Assembly: GCF_010499265.1 (NCBI RefSeq)
Contig: NZ_JAAGSC010000034.1
Location: 40,977 to 104,976 of the forward strand
Reading direction: 5' to 3'
DNA: 64,000 bases
Origin: Wenzhouxiangella limi
GTDB taxonomy: Bacteria; Pseudomonadota; Gammaproteobacteria; Xanthomonadales; Wenzhouxiangellaceae
Shown here: piece after piece, positions 63,901-64,000 of the stretch
Numbering within the stretch: position 1 is the first letter of the stretch
Layout of the letters: every line of letters starts with the position of its first letter
The notes under the pieces: model-generated
Database searches by the model: none
What the model was told of the DNA's origin: nothing
What the model saw: the letters and a program-made list of their open reading frames with translations, nothing else
Translations under genes and position numbers: made by a program

Positions 63901-64000
63901 TCAGCTTGAGCACAGTCAGTACCGGCAGCAGTTCCCGTTTGGCGGTCAGTATTGTCATCGACCGCAGCACCAGCCTGTCAAACGCTGACTTGATGAATAT
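60939..64000 (+). CDS. Very large exported protein with plant-type LRRs, DUF11 and VWA domains (cut by window edge)
   Basis: The frame is open from ATG 60939 (GAGGA ribosome site) to the window end, 1020 codons so far. A signal-type N-terminus (hydrophobic about 20-42) is followed by a beta-rich domain, an LRR cap with ALIALYNATDGDNW (about 192-205) and CSWFGVTC, and about 19 leucine-rich repeats of 24 residues (232-684) of the LxLxxNxLSGxIPxELGQL type. A DUF11 domain follows (about 817-936; YTLTVSNNGPNTAQGVVLTDTLPG). At the edge a VWA domain opens (VIDRSTS, MIDAS Asp1008). GC is lower than in the housekeeping genes. It is likely a surface adhesin; no function is proven. Confidence 0.88.
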   Translation, partial: MTSKQISIHELNRSIASDGLLLQVRLLLSVALTLIAVPVAALDVQETTDFPGGSSFTSGVSVGVLDSGLNTISGGLAGNCSNNDCNGASAGDTQDSFLMTVPAGLEIEGLTLTSSGGTGPINELRLMIRNVGSDLVNESEAVNQTSSNLLTQSIPAGEYAVSVFGGSAQSAGAFSLNWSLSISTTADPVAQRDALIALYNATDGDNWTNNAGWLGAAGTECSWFGVTCAGGAVVRIFLENNGLTGTIPPEIGQLGSLDRLFLGNNQLSGPIPPEWGQLSSATFISLYDNQLSGSLPPELGQLSNLEVIELFGNELAGPIPPELSQLTKLQTLSLSNNQLSGSIPVELSQLANLRRLSLSRNELSGPIPPELGQLSNLESLVLNSNALTGPIPAELSQLTNLQMLRLGSNELSGPIPPELGQLVQLTSLSLRNNELSGSIPPELGQLIALEQLGLDSNQLSGPIPFELGQLTNLQLLDLRFNQLSGPIPVELSQLSNLRQLLLNFNQLAAPIPVELSQLSNLRQLVLNNNQLTGLTPPELSQLTNLQLLSLSSNQLSGPIPPELGQLGQLTSLSLWQNELSGPIPVELSQLTNLQRLWLEDNQLTGPIPAELSQLTNLQWLWLSNNQLGGPIPPELGELTNATQIDLERNNLSGPVPMELGNLDTNLEFLGLAQNPSLTGTIPQSLLDRQAQGLLTITFDGTSVIGCEAQRVLPEGYIPGLPLTVTIQTQPETGTGSYAIEDQPPSSWAVSNVQGGVFDSGTGTVKFGPYFDANSRTLQYDLTPPANASGTGVFSGTYSKDGVSTGLCGPSTLEPSRSDLVVSKVASVATAAPGEQFSYTLTVSNNGPNTAQGVVLTDTLPGDLALLSASADCTGLSVVECSVGDLTPGAVASFTLEVEVSDTAPAGAIDNTVSVSAITPDPNPSNDTSTATVEIEKLSALNLVINQIDASSCPDMSALVTVTDQFGQSLGGLTGSNFTLAEDGQSLPFSLSTVSTGSSSRLAVSIVIDRSTSLSNADLMN
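61632..62990 (+). repeat. 72-bp coding repeats encoding 24-residue LRR units
   Basis: About 19 tandem 72-bp units. Some are near-identical at the DNA level: the block starting at 62184 matches the block at 62616, exactly six units (432 bp) downstream, over more than 50 bases, and units around 62398 and 62470 match each other closely. This indicates recent internal duplication. Confidence 0.9.

Overview
The window is high-GC DNA from a gammaproteobacterium, probably near the Xanthomonadales or the Wenzhouxiangella-type Chromatiales. Three conserved gene orders support this: valS-holC-pepA divergent from lptF-lptG, an 11-gene type II secretion (T2SS) operon in the Xanthomonas xps order (E-F-G-H-I-J-K-L-M-N-D), and aspS-yebC-ruvC-ruvA-ruvB-ybgC-tolQ-tolR-tolA-tolB-pal-cpoB. 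The lineage is an inference from gene order and protein sequence; no search was run. I saw no tRNA, rRNA, CRISPR array or insertion sequence.

Layout. 1-4.7 kb: valS (5' end only), holC and pepA on the minus strand, lptF-lptG on the plus strand, then an RDD membrane protein overlapping lptG tail to tail. 4.8-11.7 kb: a lysine-repeat histone-H1-like protein, xerD, dsbC, purL and an integral membrane protein. 11.8-22.5 kb: the T2SS operon, with almost all genes overlapping or nearly touching. 22.5-27.0 kb: an unknown lipoprotein, a secreted protein of unknown function with its own promoter and terminator, and a two-gene AT-richer unit encoding a secreted Ig-like protein and a parvulin foldase. 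27.1-32.6 kb: a polysaccharide ABC exporter (wzm-wzt) with two GT2 glycosyltransferases, a methyltransferase and a small nucleotide-sugar-epimerase-like protein. Base composition switches sharply inside the first 80-100 bases of wzt.

32.6-40.2 kb: ettA, an OleD-like reductase, a small RIO/Kdo-kinase-like protein, an FmdB zinc-ribbon protein, aspS, an alpha/beta hydrolase interrupted by a TAG codon, and a secreted protein. 40.3-49.4 kb: yebC, ruvCAB, the complete Tol-Pal envelope system and cysQ. 49.4-55.5 kb (minus strand): an M16 metallopeptidase, exported MsrA and MsrB (methionine sulfoxide repair outside the cytoplasm), and parE. 55.6-57.1 kb: a PlsC-type acyltransferase.

57.1-64.0 kb is the most unusual part. 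An ECF-type sigma factor overlaps a transmembrane Ser/Thr kinase with a long TPR region and a non-RD catalytic loop. Next comes about 500 bp without a firm gene but with nested hairpins. It is followed by a very large exported protein, cut by the window edge, with about 19 plant-type 24-residue leucine-rich repeats, a DUF11 domain and the start of a VWA domain. A working hypothesis is a kinase-gated sigma factor controlling a large surface protein, possibly delivered by the T2SS encoded in the same window. The sequence shows only the adjacency.
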